Numbered from the stretch's first letter, positions 1-12,234 are shown. The stretch: 64,000 nucleotides of DNA from Triglochin maritima (GCA_963682175.1 OY821775.1:7536501-7600500); one strand, 5' to 3'. The notes: generated by a model not told the origin, from the letters alone. Numbers and translations are program-made.

Positions 1-224
1 GTTAGAATGATGGAGTCTGTTCAAAGTTGTCATTCTTTATGGGCATGTTCTGTGGTCTAACTAAACTTAAATTTCTCAAATAATATAATGCATTTTGTTT
101 GGGAGTGTCAAACGTAATGGTCCATTGTTTATTTTTTTTGTATATTTACCTAATTTTTATTTTGATTTTTTCTTATTTGTTTCTACTGTCATGAATGGAT
201 TTGTATGCCCAATGTGAACTCCAG

Positions 225-2989
225 TTGGCGGGAGGGTGTTATCACTGAAAGGAGTGACGAAGATACACCAAACTTTGTTGTTCATTTTGCAGGTATGTAT
301 ATCAAGTCCAGATTGATTATTTCAACTGTTGTCTTAATTTGACATCTGAGAGTTTTTGAGTGGACTTGAAATTTCTTCTTGTTCGTACTTTACGTGTCAA
401 ATGTATATCCATGAGTCTGATAATTGTAGAGTCGTAGCTAACGTTTAAAAATATACTGCCAATCAAAATATATAATATGTTCTTCAGCATCAGCACAAAC
501 AGAAGGTTGGATTTGCTTAGCCGAAATTAATATGCCAAAATACATCACTGAGGATAAGTGTCTGTTAGTGTAAAAATGTCATGAATTGCAGACTTTGTAT
601 CTTAAACAAGGACATTCGTGTACGCAGAGGACCTAAATTTCATTGAAGATACTGAAAACGACTGAAATAGACATGATTTACATCACCCACTCAGTGTGGT
701 GGAATTAAGGCTTTGTCTGTACATCTTTGTTTCCTATTCATCGGTCTTTTTAACCACAATCAATTGGGGTAGAAGGGAAGACGTAGTATACATTTCTATT
801 TCTATTTGAATAGCAGAAGACTATCACTAAAATGGGGAAATGATTTACTTCGCTTTCTCAGCAACGATTGGGTGGAAATAAGCCTTTGTATGCTTTTCTT
901 CTTCTTCTTCTTCTTCATGGGTCTTCCTAACCATAATCCGTTGAGGTGGAAACCATTAGCCAATGTTTTTGCTAAAACCTATTGATGCCAATTGTAGTAG
1001 AGCCAAGTCGGTGGATAAGAACTTTGTTATTGGACGAACACTCTTCATATCTCTATACCATTCCATGAGGAATATGATGTTGATTAATTTTGTTATTCTT
1101 CTCTTGATTTTAAAAGGTGATATTAGAATACAGTAATAATATCTTTTAAGCTTGTATCTTGTTGAAACATTCTTTTAGCCTGTATCTTCTTTTTCTATTT
1201 TATTTGTATGTCAAACTTTTATTTTGTATTTGATCTGCTGTTCCCTGTACTGTGAGTATTCTTCCTGTGTCATTGACGTTTATCTTAATATTATTTCTTT
1301 CAATATATCTGACCTCTCTAACCACATGTACTAATTATTGTTTTCTCTATATTTCTTTGGGATTTGGGTGAAGCTGGGGGTGACACATCGGTTTTTAGAT
1401 CTTGGGATCTTCGACCATCTCTGGTATGGAGAGATGGGCACTGGGTGGAATGGTGCCGCTCGCTCAACAATATTTCTGAACCTCTTGAGGTATGGTTGGC
1501 CTACTCAAAAAGCATTTGTTGTACTGTATTGATTAATTAGGTCTTGTAGATCATCTTTCTCTTGAGATGAGTCATTCCTTACCTATTACTTTTTATTAAA
1601 AAAAACTGGTTTGAATTCAAGATTCAGGGAGATGCGCGTCAACAAAAGAGAATAAAAATGAGTGACACTGTAGGCAAGAACATTACCGACACTGTTGCTG
1701 CAAGACCAAGCAGAAATTCAAGAAATCTACGCTCTGCTGATTCCAAGAAACTGGAAGAATTTGTTCCTCTGCAGTTAGATCCGAAGGAGAGACAATTTTC
1801 CTTTGGGAAAATTAGGGAAGAAAATGTACCTGAAAGAATCAAACGAATTGGTCTGCAAAAAGAAGGGTCAAAGGTGGTTTTTGGTATTCCAAAACCTGGG
1901 AAAAAGAGGAAGTTTATGGACATGAGCAAGCACTGTGTCGTGGGTAACACAGAAAAGACTAGACCAGGATCTCAAGGAAGTGATCCGGCAAAATATGCTA
2001 AAACTTTTATTCCACAAGCATCCGGTGGATGGACAAATGTGTCTAAAGCAGACGCTAGGAATAAAAGAGGTGTGGTTGAGAAGCCCAAGGTGCCCAGACC
2101 TAGATCTAGAAATGTTCATAACCAACCTTCTGCGACTAATGGAAATTCATCAGTTTCTGCTTTACGTACCTCAAATGGACAAGGGAATGGTTATGGAGTT
2201 GCTGCTGGTAGATCTTTAGAAAAGAACGTTAATGACATATATTCTTCTGCAAACAGCACGGCAACTGCACAGGGTCTATCTAATTTGCTTCCATCACCGG
2301 CAATACCTCCTGCCATCAAATCTGCTGATGTTGCCACAGATGAAGCCTGGGGGAACAATATATTGCATGTTATGGAAAAGGCAACCTCACATGAAGAAAG
2401 ATGTTCTGGCCACGTTGACATTCCAGGAAAAATGGCTAATGATATCATTGAACCACGTAGATCAGTTCGGAGGATCCAACCTACTTCCAGGGTGAGAACT
2501 AGCATTATTTTAATGCTTCTCTTGTTATTGAATCGCCGGATAATTTTGCTTGCCAGTTCTCTCTTTATGTTTATTTGTTAAAATGCTCTTGCTTCTTTTG
2601 ATTTTGCATGTTGGCTGTATTTTGTTTGGTATTGTTGGGATTTTTCTTCTGATTTTTCCTTTTAGCATGAATCTCAGATTCATACATTTAAGGAAAAGCA
2701 AATGAGTAATGTCACTGTTGTCAATTGTTAAGATCATTATTTGTGCGGCCATCAGTTCCATTTATGTTGTGTGATTGTTTGCTTCCTGCAGCTTCTAGAA
2801 GGATTACAGAGTTCTTCTTTGAGCATTACAAAATCGTCCAGTAGTTCACATGATAGGGTTGGTAGGGCATCTCATAAAGCTGGTTCATCGTCAAGAGGTA
2901 CATTTAGATCCCCATTATTGTTTTTCTTTTGGTAACTCAAGCTAATCAAGTTTTTTGTGATATTTTGGGCAGTTCATGCTCACCGGTGA
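225..2989 (+). CDS. Agenet-domain protein (G2484-1-like), 3' exons of a gene that starts left of the window
   Basis: Five exons can be read on the + strand: 225-292, 1374-1489, 1628-2491, 2792-2897 and 2973-2989, each bounded by AG/GT and joining in phase. The first two encode the second half of a plant agenet (Tudor-like) module: a WREGVI stretch, then VVHFA, then SWDLRPSLVWRDGHWVEW across the junction. The third is a long, basic, low-complexity exon with KKRKFMDMSKH, which matches what I remember of the C-terminal part of the Arabidopsis agenet protein G2484-1. The fourth contains LLEGLQSSS, and the frame closes at TGA 2987-2989 after five residues of the last exon. Plant agenet proteins are thought to be nuclear and to bind chromatin or RNA. 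Bases 1-224 look like the preceding intron. The family is likely; the short last exon is less certain because an alternative acceptor could change the last few residues. Confidence 0.8.
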
Positions 2990-4861
2990 AGGAGGGCTGT
3001 TTCAGTTGCTTTTCCCTCATCAACTATCATATTTGTGCGAGGTTCCAGCTGTGTATGGCTCTGTACATAACATTACAGCAGTAGAAAGATATGCTGGAGT
3101 ATCGATTTCGAGCTTGCTCCGGTGTAACATGATAATGGTTTTCTTAATTAAAAATACTGTTCGGTTTAAGTTTGGTAAACCTATTTGAATGGTTTTGTGG
3201 ATGATTTCTGGCCGTGCGTAGAAGTATGGATGAGTCATTGAGTCCACTGCAACAATTGTTGTCAGGGAGTTATATTTTCCACCCTATTTGTTGTAGCTGT
3301 TTTTAGTGATGTTTTATTTCAGTCTGCAATATTATGTTGTCCCTAAAGAGGTGATAGGGATACCGGAATAGAATTAGAGTAGCGAGCTTAAGTGGTGACT
3401 AAACTGTGCCTTTTTAATGTGATTATATAGCCTGACTGTTAACAGTATTTATTTGGTGGAAGTTGTAGATTCATCAGTGCAGGTGTCTTTATCTTCTGTT
3501 GTAAATGTTCGAAAGAACTTCATAAATTTGTCGGGCATTCATTAAGAGGATTTGTTGCTGGGTTTGTGACTGTTTCCCGGTGAGGTCTGGGCTGCAGATG
3601 ATGGTTTAAAAATAACATCAAGTATGCCTTGACGATGAAAAATAGTGTAGAATAAAAATATGGAATGGAAACTAACACCAATGCCGAGTTAGATGGCAAT
3701 TTCACAAATTTCATTTTAAATTTTAAAACTACAAGTAATCTCTTCTTAAGATTTTTTACTTTAAACTGTTTTTTGTTTTCTTGGTGTCCAGTGTTCGGAA
3801 TTGTGTTACTCCGTTTATTTTCCCCAAAGGTGTTGCAGACTTTGCAGTGGTGAATTCAAGCACAATTTTCCACTTCTGTAATTTCAAGCCACTTGTTTAG
3901 GTAGGGAAACAATTGTTTAGGAAGAGACACTTCTGTAATTTCCACTTTCGTAAATCGCGTGCAAATTAAGTAACTATTAGAAATTTAGAATAGATAGATT
4001 TCCATCCGAAAATTTAGCATAGATAAATTTAGCAAATAACTTTTGTAATATGCAGTTAATTTGTTATGTGTTTTGTTTTGTTCTAATGTTAATATTATCT
4101 GATTTAACCAATTCCATTGAAAGTTTCAACATCTTCATCCACAAGTAGGAATGTTTAACTCATTTGATTAACATTATGTAATTATTTAAATAGACTAAAT
4201 TATCTATTAAGATGTGTTCAATGTCTTTTAAGTAATATTCAAAACCTTCATAATTAATGGTTTGAAAATTAATTTGTTAGTAAATTTGTAAACTGATCAT
4301 TCTAAATCTAAGATTTATAACAAAAGTTAAACAAAAATTTATTAGTAGAGGTTTCTAATATTTATTAAACTTATATCATTACTCGTATATTTCTTAAATA
4401 CTTTAGTAATTGGAAATAATTAAGATATAAATAATTGTGTAACATGTTCCACTTATTGTGTTAATAAAGTTGAAAAAAAGTTTCAAAAAATCTAACAAAA
4501 GTTTACAATTTTCCCAATCAAGTTTAGTTAAAAATTTAATTTTGATTTTTCATTGTAAAAAAACTATAATTACATATTTATAAGGAAAACGACATTTTAG
4601 CATTTCATAAGTAGAGTTTCATCGTTGAGTGACATCTAATTTAAAATTTCTAGGCCTAACATCGTTACTATAGCACAATTAACTAAATTCATGATATTTA
4701 TATGTACTATTACCATCTAAATATGTGATAATATCTCTAACATTTCGTAATTAAGGTTTTATTATTTCAAGTCTATTTTGTACAACTAAGTTCAAAACAT
4801 AACAAACACATCTAATATGAAAAATAATATCATCTAAATATCGATTACATAATATTACAAG
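2990..4861. other. 3' UTR of the agenet gene, then AT-rich spacer
   Basis: The first few hundred bases after the stop are probably the 3' untranslated region; no single poly(A) site stands out. From about 3.9 kb the DNA becomes very AT-rich with short homopolymers and no convincing reading frame. It may hold the degraded 3' part of the hAT relic that follows on the - strand, but I cannot show that. Confidence 0.5.
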
Positions 4862-5585
4862 TAATTATACTGTTTCAGAGTTCATACTAGCATTGTCAAA
4901 AGAAATTGTACAAAATTCATTTGTTATTAAATATTTATGCAATACATCTTTTATCTGGTTATATGCAATCATACTAGTATGTGGGTGCAAAATCGGTGCA
5001 TAAATGTTTTTGTGTAAAATCCATGAATTATCTAAAAAATGAGCAGTCACACAACAAAATGGAAAGCCAAACTCTGATGTCAAATATCACTTGTTAATGA
5101 TATCCCATTAGGCATTGATGCAAATGTATTAATCAAGTCAATTTTTCCCTTATCTTATTTTGTATTTGCAGCAACCCAAAATGTACGTCGGAAAAATGGT
5201 TGAAATTGTGGGTTATAGTAACTAAATGTCGTTCTAAGGTTTGGAGATTCAACTTGGCTAAACGGTAATTAATCTATAATTATATAATCAACAATTACAT
5301 TTCTACATTTAATTGTATCATATTTCCTAGTTTCTAATGTTCTAGTAGTAGAGTCTAAAATAGATTGTTATGAAGTAGATGCTCCAACATTTCAAAGTTT
5401 AATTTTTTTTGCATGTCTTGTTAGATAACTAGTTCCTTGACTACCCGAGGAAGTAAGTTCAGCACCACATATTTTACATGTAGCCAAAAAATTTCCATTT
5501 TTATTTTTTGATAACTCAATATCATTCCAAATTTGACTAGTTATTCTTATAGTACTTTTACCTCTACTTGATGCACTAACATGAG
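4862..5585 (-). pseudogene. Degenerate hAT-family transposase (BED zinc finger and N-terminal core)
   Basis: Read on the - strand from 5585, the sequence encodes SQIWNDIEL, then a CKICG pair and a GTSYLTRH stretch: the C-x2-C...H pattern of a BED zinc finger as in DAYSLEEPER/RICESLEEPER-type hAT transposases. Further on (5083 down to 4868) it encodes a VTAHFLDNSWILHK block followed by PHTSMIAYNQI and SFDNASMN, the usual start of the hAT catalytic core (VTAHYID...W ... LDNASAN). Stops and frame breaks lie between the two blocks (about 5085-5400). No intact terminal repeats were found. This is a dead remnant; the dimerisation domain is not visible here. Confidence 0.75.
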
Positions 5586-5606
5586 GATTATTATGCCCCT
5601 AAGATT

Positions 5607-6200
5607 TGTTGGTTTTTTGACCTTAATCTATGTTTTGATGATTTAATCAACCTAATCTTAATTATGATCATGTAGAGTAGCATACATGTTGCATTGCATA
5701 TATATTTCTTTGTGCTAACCTCTACAGGTGATCAAGACTCAAGGAAGAAATGAAATCAAGTCAAGACATGTAATCAAGCTCTTTTGAAGACATGTATTTT
5801 GTATTTTCTTTGAGTCTTAGGAACTTGTGTAAATTGAGCATACTTGAGCTAAAATCAACTCAAACACACACTAGGTTCCTTATAGAAGTCACACACGAAA
5901 TTTCACATAATTTGGACTTCAATAAATCACCCAAACTTAGACCGGAAAACACCAAACCTGAACCGTAACAGGCCGTTCGGTCGACCGAGTGATCATTCAT
6001 CTTGTTTGTGTTTTCACTGCCCGGTTTCGGTCGACCGTCTATACACTTTCGGTCGACCGCGTGAACTTATTTTTCCGACCGTTTGTTTTGTCGTATATAC
6101 CCAATGGTCGTATTCGTATTAAACCACTAGTACCCCAAATACACTTCAAGTATCGGTCGATCGAGAACCTTGATCGGTCGACCGCATATCCTGAAGGGAA
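5607..6200 (+). mobile_element. 3'-truncated LTR of a SIRE-like Ty1/copia retrotransposon
   Basis: The segment begins TGTTGG and follows the solo LTR at 18238 closely: the same TTTTGATGATTTAATCAACC start, the same AACCTCTACAGGTGATCAAG and the same run of CGGTCGACCG palindromes (5978-6184). The similarity stops at about 6200, so the R/U5 part and the CA end are missing. It carries the palindrome array typical of the family in this window. The breakpoint is approximate. Confidence 0.7.
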
Positions 6201-7079
6201 TGTGTTCCAAAAGTTTTACTTTTAAATGTCAATTATTATGAATTGAATGAGAAATCATTTTGTTCCTTGTTTATGTTATTCGTCTTTTAGAAGTGTTAAG
6301 GAAGATACTCTTGGTCCTTAACCGTAGAGCTCTGAAAGATATTGGTTTGCATAAAACAAAAGATATTCGCAATCATGGTAATTAACATGGGACATTAATT
6401 GCCGAGTTAAGATTGTCGTGTTGGTCATAGATCATTGTAGCTCTACAAGTGAGTGACGACACGGGTATGCAAAAGAGGAAAATATTACTTTTGTATACTG
6501 AATAGACCTAAGAAGTAAAATATTATAGAAATGTGTTTCTGTGTCATTAATATTTTACTGTGTCCTTGGTCCTTTGATATGAGACTTATATCTAATCACT
6601 TAAGGAATACTTAATTAGATCAGTGTCTTGAACTATCGATCAGTGTAGTGTAAAGGCATTGGTTGGTTAAGTACAACTTTTGTTGGAGAAGATAGTTAGT
6701 CAAAAGATTATCATTGCCCCTCTTAATTGAGTGATGATATTAGTGGGCCCCTTGATAAAGCAAAGTTATAATGTGCACAATGTGATTTGAGTTAAGTCAC
6801 ATATTTATAACTAGCTTAAAGAGATCAAGAAATGAATACTAATACAAAGATGACACAATACTACTTTGTGTGTATTCTTAATATCATGAGGCAAGGGACG
6901 GACACAAGTGATGCACTCCATCACTAAGTGGATCGGGTTTTGGTTCGAGTGGAATTAAGACATCTAACTAATTGGGAGCTATAATGTGTAGCTAGATACC
7001 GCTTATAGCTTGTGATATTGAGCTCTTAATATCACTGCCAACTTAGTTTAGATCCTCCCATAGGTCACACCACACAACT
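6201..7079. other. Unclassified dispersed repeat-like spacer
   Basis: No reading frame of note. Phrases such as CTTGGTCCTTAACC and GTGATGCACTCCATCACTAAG look like retrotransposon LTR or untranslated sequence, but I see no termini or target duplication. It sits between the truncated LTR and the tandem 650-658 bp units. Confidence 0.3.
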
Positions 7080-7210
7080 TAGTGTATAGAGAACTCCGCG
7101 TCTATGACATTGAGTTTTTCAAAAAAAAAATGGAGATCCATATGGCAAAATGGTTGTGCAAAGGCCGAGTTCTATACACGCAACACTTGCCCCACGAATT
7201 TCCCATAATT

Positions 7211-7309
7211 GAACTCAACAACACAAGTGTTGAGTTCTCTTGAAGTGAACTCAGCATTTGTGTTGCCGAGTTTACATCAACAGAACTCGGCAATGGTGTT
7301 ACCGAGTTC
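7211..7309. repeat. 36-bp periodic array of 27-bp hairpins (three units)
   Basis: Three 27-bp inverted repeats start at 7211, 7247 and 7283, exactly 36 bp apart, separated by 9-bp spacers. Each has 10-bp arms of type GAACTCRRCA and TGYYGAGTTC around a 7-nt centre. The first pairs perfectly with AA/TT in the variable arm positions; the others use AG or GG with CC on the far side and have a mismatch or two. The same array recurs in the next tandem units. Confidence 0.85.
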
Positions 7310-8318
7310 TTTTGACGAGAACACGTTTAAACTAGTATTCCCCACACGTTTGCCAGGAGAACAATGTTTTAAATAGAACTCGACATCTAAAACTCCGCGT
7401 TCACTTTAAAAAAAGTGAACTCGGCGTTCGTTGCCCAACCGTTGAACAACGACTCTTTTGACGTTTGCTCCAAGTCGTTGGACAAACGGGTCGACCCAAC
7501 CCACTAGGGCACACTTCCGTTAGTCTCGGCCCGATACCCATTTCTACGTACATGGGACAACATTTAACTAGTATTTCAATCATTAAGGGATGGAATAGCT
7601 TGTTCGAATTTTTTTTGAAATATTATTATTATTTTTTTAAAAATTCCAAAATAAACCTCTCCTAATTTTCCCCCCAAAGTAGACCCGCTGCCACCACATG
7701 TTGACATGTGGCAGTGACGACTCTTGTTTTTAGTGTATAGAGAACTCCGTGTCTATGACATTGAGTTTTTCAAAAAAAAAATTGGAGATCCATATGGCAA
7801 AACGGTTGTGCAAAGGCCGAGTTCTATACACGCAACACTTGCCCCACGAATTTCCCATAATTGAACTCAACAACACAAGTGTCGAGTTCTCTTGAAGTGA
7901 ACTCAGCATTTGTGTTGCCGAGTTTACATCAACAGAACTCGGCAATGGTGTTACCGAGTTCTTTTGACGAGAACACGTTTAAACTAGTACCCCACACGTT
8001 TGCCAGGAGAACAATGTTTTAAATAGAACTCGACATCTAAAACTCCAAGTTCACTTTAAAAAAAGTGAACTCGGCGTTCGTTGCCCAACCGTTGAACAAC
8101 GACTTTTTTGACGTTTGCTCCAAGTCGTTGGACAAACGGGTCGACCCAACCCACTAGGGCACACTTCCCTTAGTCTCGGCCCGATACCCAGCTCAACGTA
8201 CATGGGACAACATTTAACTAGTATTTCAATCATTAAGGGATGGAATAGCTTGTTCGAAATTTTTTCGAAATATTATTATTATTATTTTAAAAATTCCAAA
8301 ATAAACCTCTCTTAATTT

Positions 8319-8333
8319 CCCCCCCCCCCCCCC
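8319..8333. repeat. Homopolymer C-run in tandem unit 2
   Basis: Fifteen consecutive C. Similar runs occur at 10244-10269 (26 C) and, inverted, at 12091-12110 (20 G), always at the corresponding place or a junction of this repeat family. Run lengths may be unreliable in the assembly. Confidence 0.9.
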
Positions 8334-8639
8334 AAAGTAGACCCGCTGCCACCACGTGTTGACATGTGGCAGTGACGACTCTTGTTTTTAGTGTATAGAG
8401 AACTCTGCGTCTATGACATTGAGTTTTTCAAAAAAAAAAATGGAGATCCATATGACAAAACGGTTGTGCAAAGACCGAGTTCTATACACGCAACACTTGC
8501 CCCACGAATTTCCCATAATTGAACTCAACAATACAAGTGTCGAGTTCTCTTGAAGTGAACTCAGCATTTGTGTTGCCGAGTTTACATCAACAGAACTCGG
8601 CAATGGTGTTACCGAGTTCTTTTGACGAGAACACGTTTA

Positions 8640-10129
8640 TGTTGGCCTTTTGGCCTTAATCTATGTTTTGATGATTTAATTAACCTAATATTAATTATGA
8701 TCATGTAGAGTAGCACACATATTGCATTGCATATATATTGCTTTGTGCTAATCTCTACAGGTGATCAAGACTCAAGAAAGAAGAAAAATCAAGTCAATAC
8801 ATGTAATCAAGCTAGGATTGAAGACATGTAATTTTACCTTTCTTTGAGTATTAGGAACTTATGTGAATTGAGCATAACTTAAGCTAATATGCATGCATTC
8901 ACACACTAGGTTCCTTGTAGGAGTCACACACAAAATATCATATCATTTGGACTTCATTAGATCACCTAAACACCTAAAAACATTGGTCGCCAGTCTGCCT
9001 GAGTTCGGTCGACCGTTCACCTTTCGGTCGACCGGTTATACACAATATTTGTTATACCAGACCAATCAGTTCAACCGATCACACTTCTGTTTACTGTTTA
9101 CCCAGACTTGTTCGGTCGACCGTTTAGTTTGCTATTTCTGGTAAAAATACGACCGTTATATTTGTCGTATTATACAACGGTCGTATACACATTTTTCTCC
9201 TAATACACCCCCAAATACTTTTGAACCGGTCGAACAAAATACCTGGTTCGGTCGACCGTTCCATTAGGGAAAATCTACCTGCTATTGGTCGACACATGTT
9301 TAGTTCAACCGATCGAGTTTTCCCTCTACCGAACCATGTACTTCGGTCGACCGGTACCTGTTCAGTCGACCGTTGACTTATAGAACTTAAGTGTTAGGTC
9401 GACCAGTACCTTTGTTCGGTCAACCGATCCATTAACTTACTCAAGGGTTCGGTCGACCGATACACCTTTCGGTCGACCGTTTCTGGACATATTTCTGAAT
9501 CCGATTTTTTGTTTTGTGTTCTTTACACAAACCCCAATCAAATCTTGTCCAAACGGCTAGAAATTTTTAGGAGCTTATAAATAGAGGTTCACACTTAGTT
9601 TTCCATAAGATTTCACAACTCCAAAGTGTCAAACCTATAGTGAGATTTTCCACAACCTCCAAGCTCCAAATTAGTCATCCAAAGCCTAATTTCCACATCC
9701 TTCATCAATCATCATACTAGCAATTGTTGTGCTCAATTAGAGAGTGAATCCCACTCAGTTACAAGAGTTGTCAAAGAAGCAAGGACTTCGGTGAAAGCCC
9801 GAAGTGTCCCTCTCGGATTGTGAGAGGAAGAATTCAAGCAAGCGAGGGTTGTTCGCGTTGCTTGTGGTGTAAAAGGCGTTCTCTCCCGGCCCGGAACGGG
9901 GAGTGGTTAGTGAAGACGTAGGCGGAGCTCGCGGAGTCGAGCGGAGCTTACAAGAGAGGACTAGGACCCGGGTGGGGTGTCGAACCTCTATAAAAACGCC
10001 GAGTCTCTTTGTGGTTTGCATGTTATTTCCCTACTAGTTTTTAAATTTGTTTTCACTGCGTTTATTGTTTGATTAGTTAGGGATTAGATTAATTGTGATT
10101 AGTGGACCCATAACCCACACGATCCTACA
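8640..10129 (+). mobile_element. Solo LTR, SIRE-like Ty1/copia family, with perfect 5-bp target duplication
   Basis: A 1490-bp segment runs from TGTTGG to CCTACA and is flanked by GTTTA on both sides (8635-8639 and 10130-10134); removing it restores the third tandem unit. It matches the solo LTR at 18238 throughout. It holds an array of CGGTCGACCG palindromes (9006-9479), then a conserved block GGACCCGGGTGGGGTG next to CTCTATAAAAACGCC at 9965-10000 (possible core promoter or R region). No internal region remains, as expected after LTR-LTR recombination. Family assignment rests on the TGTTGG end and on the polypurine tract of the related copy at 34.9 kb. Confidence 0.9.
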
Positions 10130-10245
10130 GTTTAAACTAGTATTCCCCACACGTTTGCCAGGAGAACAATGTTTTAAATAGAACTCGACATCTAAAACTC
10201 CGAGTTCACTTTAAAAAAAGTGAACTCGGCGTTCGTTGCTCAACC

Positions 10246-11560
10246 CCCCCCCCCCCCCCCCCCCCCCCCGCCCGTCGAGTTCTCGAGTTTTTCATGTTAG
10301 GGTTTCGATTTTTCTTCGTTTTCCACCGTTTTTCCTTATTTTATGTATTAAGATGATATACATTGTTGTTTTAGTTATGATTGTAGTGTTTTTTGGTTGG
10401 TGCAAACCCAATTTCGATTTTTGGTTTTTACTTCAAACTTTTTTTTGCTTCTTAGTACATTATTGATATAGTTATTGAGATTGAAATTCTGGTTGTTGTT
10501 GTTCAAAGTTAATATTTTGACTTGTATTAAATTATTTTCCCAAATATGTTATGATTTGCATGTTGTTCGAATGTATGTCATTTGAAATTGTGAAATACGT
10601 TGTCATTTAGATGTTTGAAGTTGAGAATATTGTTTGTTATTATAATTAGTTTCTTTTACAATGCATGTTTAAAATTTTCGAATATGAAAATGTAAGGGAT
10701 GTTCTGTTAAAGTTTTAAACAAACTGACATTATTTGTAACGTTATTTATTGTAGTTGATTTTCTTAGACTGATTGCTCAACGTTTACAGTCGTTTGCTAC
10801 TACACCTGACTAAGGTAATCTCTAAATCATTTTAGTAATTTCAAAATTTTAATTATTTAGGAATAGAAAACAACCATTTAAGTTGAATACATTTTCAAAT
10901 TTAATTAATATATGTTAGGAATGGAACAAGATAATGAAGAATCTTTGTTGGTTATGTATGATAGGAAATTAGAATGTATCAGAGATGTGATAGAATATAC
11001 AGAGTCCGAGATCGCAAGACATGCTCTTTGATGGTTGGAAAATTGAAGGAAAAAAAGATGATTTGGCTCGTGTGTTTTGGTGCTGAAGAACCCACATTGC
11101 ATTTGAGTCAGGATCACGTCGTTGAAGAAGAAGATCCACACACATAAGAAGACGGTGGTGGTCTGACTCAGGATATAGAAAAGACAGAAAATGCAGCATG
11201 AGAAGGGGGACGCGGCCGGGGGAGAGGATGTGCTCATGCACATCCTAAAAAAAAGATTGAGAGGTCACTTAGGATAGATATTTGGTGTTATTAAACTTAT
11301 TTGGTTGTTCTTACACTAGTTTTGGTTTTATTTATGTTAAAATGTTAAACTTGTTATTGTGGATGTTATTTTGATTTTATTGTAATTGTTTGTATTTTGT
11401 GGTTGAAATGATTGTGTTTGTTGAAATTTAGAAAGTGGGAAATTGTGGTGTTTGTTGTATTTTTCTACTTGGAAATTGTTGTGTTTGTTGTTGAATTTTT
11501 TGTAATTGGAATTATTGTATTTGTTGTCAAAACGTTTTTAAACAGGAAATGAAATTGTCG
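10246..11560. other. Central region of the inverted-repeat element, no intact transposase
   Basis: It lies between the direct units on the left and the inverted copy on the right. It is AT-rich and starts after a 26-base C-run. Short frames on + from about 10913 (MEQDNEESLLVMYDR) and a Gly/Arg-rich stretch near 11205 could be scraps of an element protein, but stops interrupt them and I do not recognise the family. Confidence 0.4.
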
Positions 11561-12170
11561 AGTTCTTAAATTAAATGAACATGCCGATTTCTCTTGAAAT
11601 GAACTCGGCACTGGTGCTGCCGAGTTCTCTTGATGTGAACTCGACATCACCAGTGTCGAGTTCGTTTCAAGAGAAATTGACACTTTTGTTGCCGAGTTCT
11701 ATTTGAAATCATGTTCTCCTGGCAAACGTGGGGAATACTAGTTTAAACCTGTAGTTCTCGTCAAAACGAACTCAGCAACACGAGTGCTGAATTCACTTTA
11801 AGAGAACTCGGTAACGCTAGTGTCAAGTTCACTTCAAGAGAACTCGACACTTGTGTTGCCGAGTTTACATCAAGATAACTCGTGGGGAATTTCGTGTGTC
11901 AAGTGTTGTTTGTATAGAATTCAACATTTGCACAACCGTTTTGCCCTATGGAGAACTCGACGTTGCTAACGTCGAGTTCTCCCAAAATTTTTTGAAGAAC
12001 TTGGCGTCACAGCCGCCGAGTTCTCTATACACTAAAAAACAAGACGCGTCGCCGCCACGTGTCAACACGTGATGACAACGAGTCTACTTTGGGGGGGGGG
12101 GGGGGGGGGGATTGGGAGAGGTTTATTTTGGATTTAAAAAAATATTATTTCGAAAAAAATTCCTACCTTA
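11561..12170 (-). repeat. Inverted copy of the 650-658 bp unit
   Basis: This stretch is the reverse complement of much of the tandem unit: the GGCAAACGTGGGGAATACTA landmark at 11721, TTCTCTATACACTA at 12020-12035, CCACGTGTCAACACGTG near 12055, then a 20-base G-run and AGAGGTTTATTTTGGA. It makes the 7.1-12.2 kb block an inverted-repeat element. The copy is more diverged than the direct units are from each other. Confidence 0.75.
11601..11866. repeat. 36-bp periodic hairpin array, inverted copy (five clear units)
   Basis: 27-bp inverted repeats start at 11601, 11637, 11768, 11804 and 11840; neighbours within each cluster are exactly 36 bp apart. Units at 11601 and 11637 pair perfectly over 10-bp arms but with different bases: GG against CC in the first, GA against TC in the second. 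Spacers such as ACTTCAAGA are the reverse complement of TCTTGAAGT in the left array. Confidence 0.85.
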
Positions 12171-12234
12171 TTTGCAAATAATTATTCATTAAGAAATACA
12201 AATGCAAAATATATATCAAGTGATGTATCTCATG

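Larger units (their letters stand above)
7080..10245 (+). repeat. Tandem 650-658 bp units (two full, third split by a solo LTR)
   Basis: A unit starting TAGTGTATAGAGAACTC repeats head to tail at 7080, 7731 and 8389. The first two units are 651 and 658 bp and differ by scattered substitutions and small indels. The third runs from 8389 to 8639, is interrupted by the solo LTR at 8640-10129, and resumes at 10130 with the same sequence (GTTTAAACTAGTATTCCCC) until a C-run at 10244. Each unit holds the periodic hairpin array, a CACATGTTGACATGTGGCAG inverted repeat near its end and many GAACTC/GAGTTC half-palindromes. An inverted copy lies at 11561-12170, so the whole block may be one Mutator-like element with long, partly duplicated terminal inverted repeats. 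That classification is inference. Confidence 0.75.

Noticed and set aside
7211..7309. Regular 36-bp repeat/spacer pattern as a CRISPR array
   Set aside because: The repeated part is itself a hairpin within larger tandem units of a plant repeat, the spacers are not unique, there are few units, and the window is eukaryotic with no cas genes.
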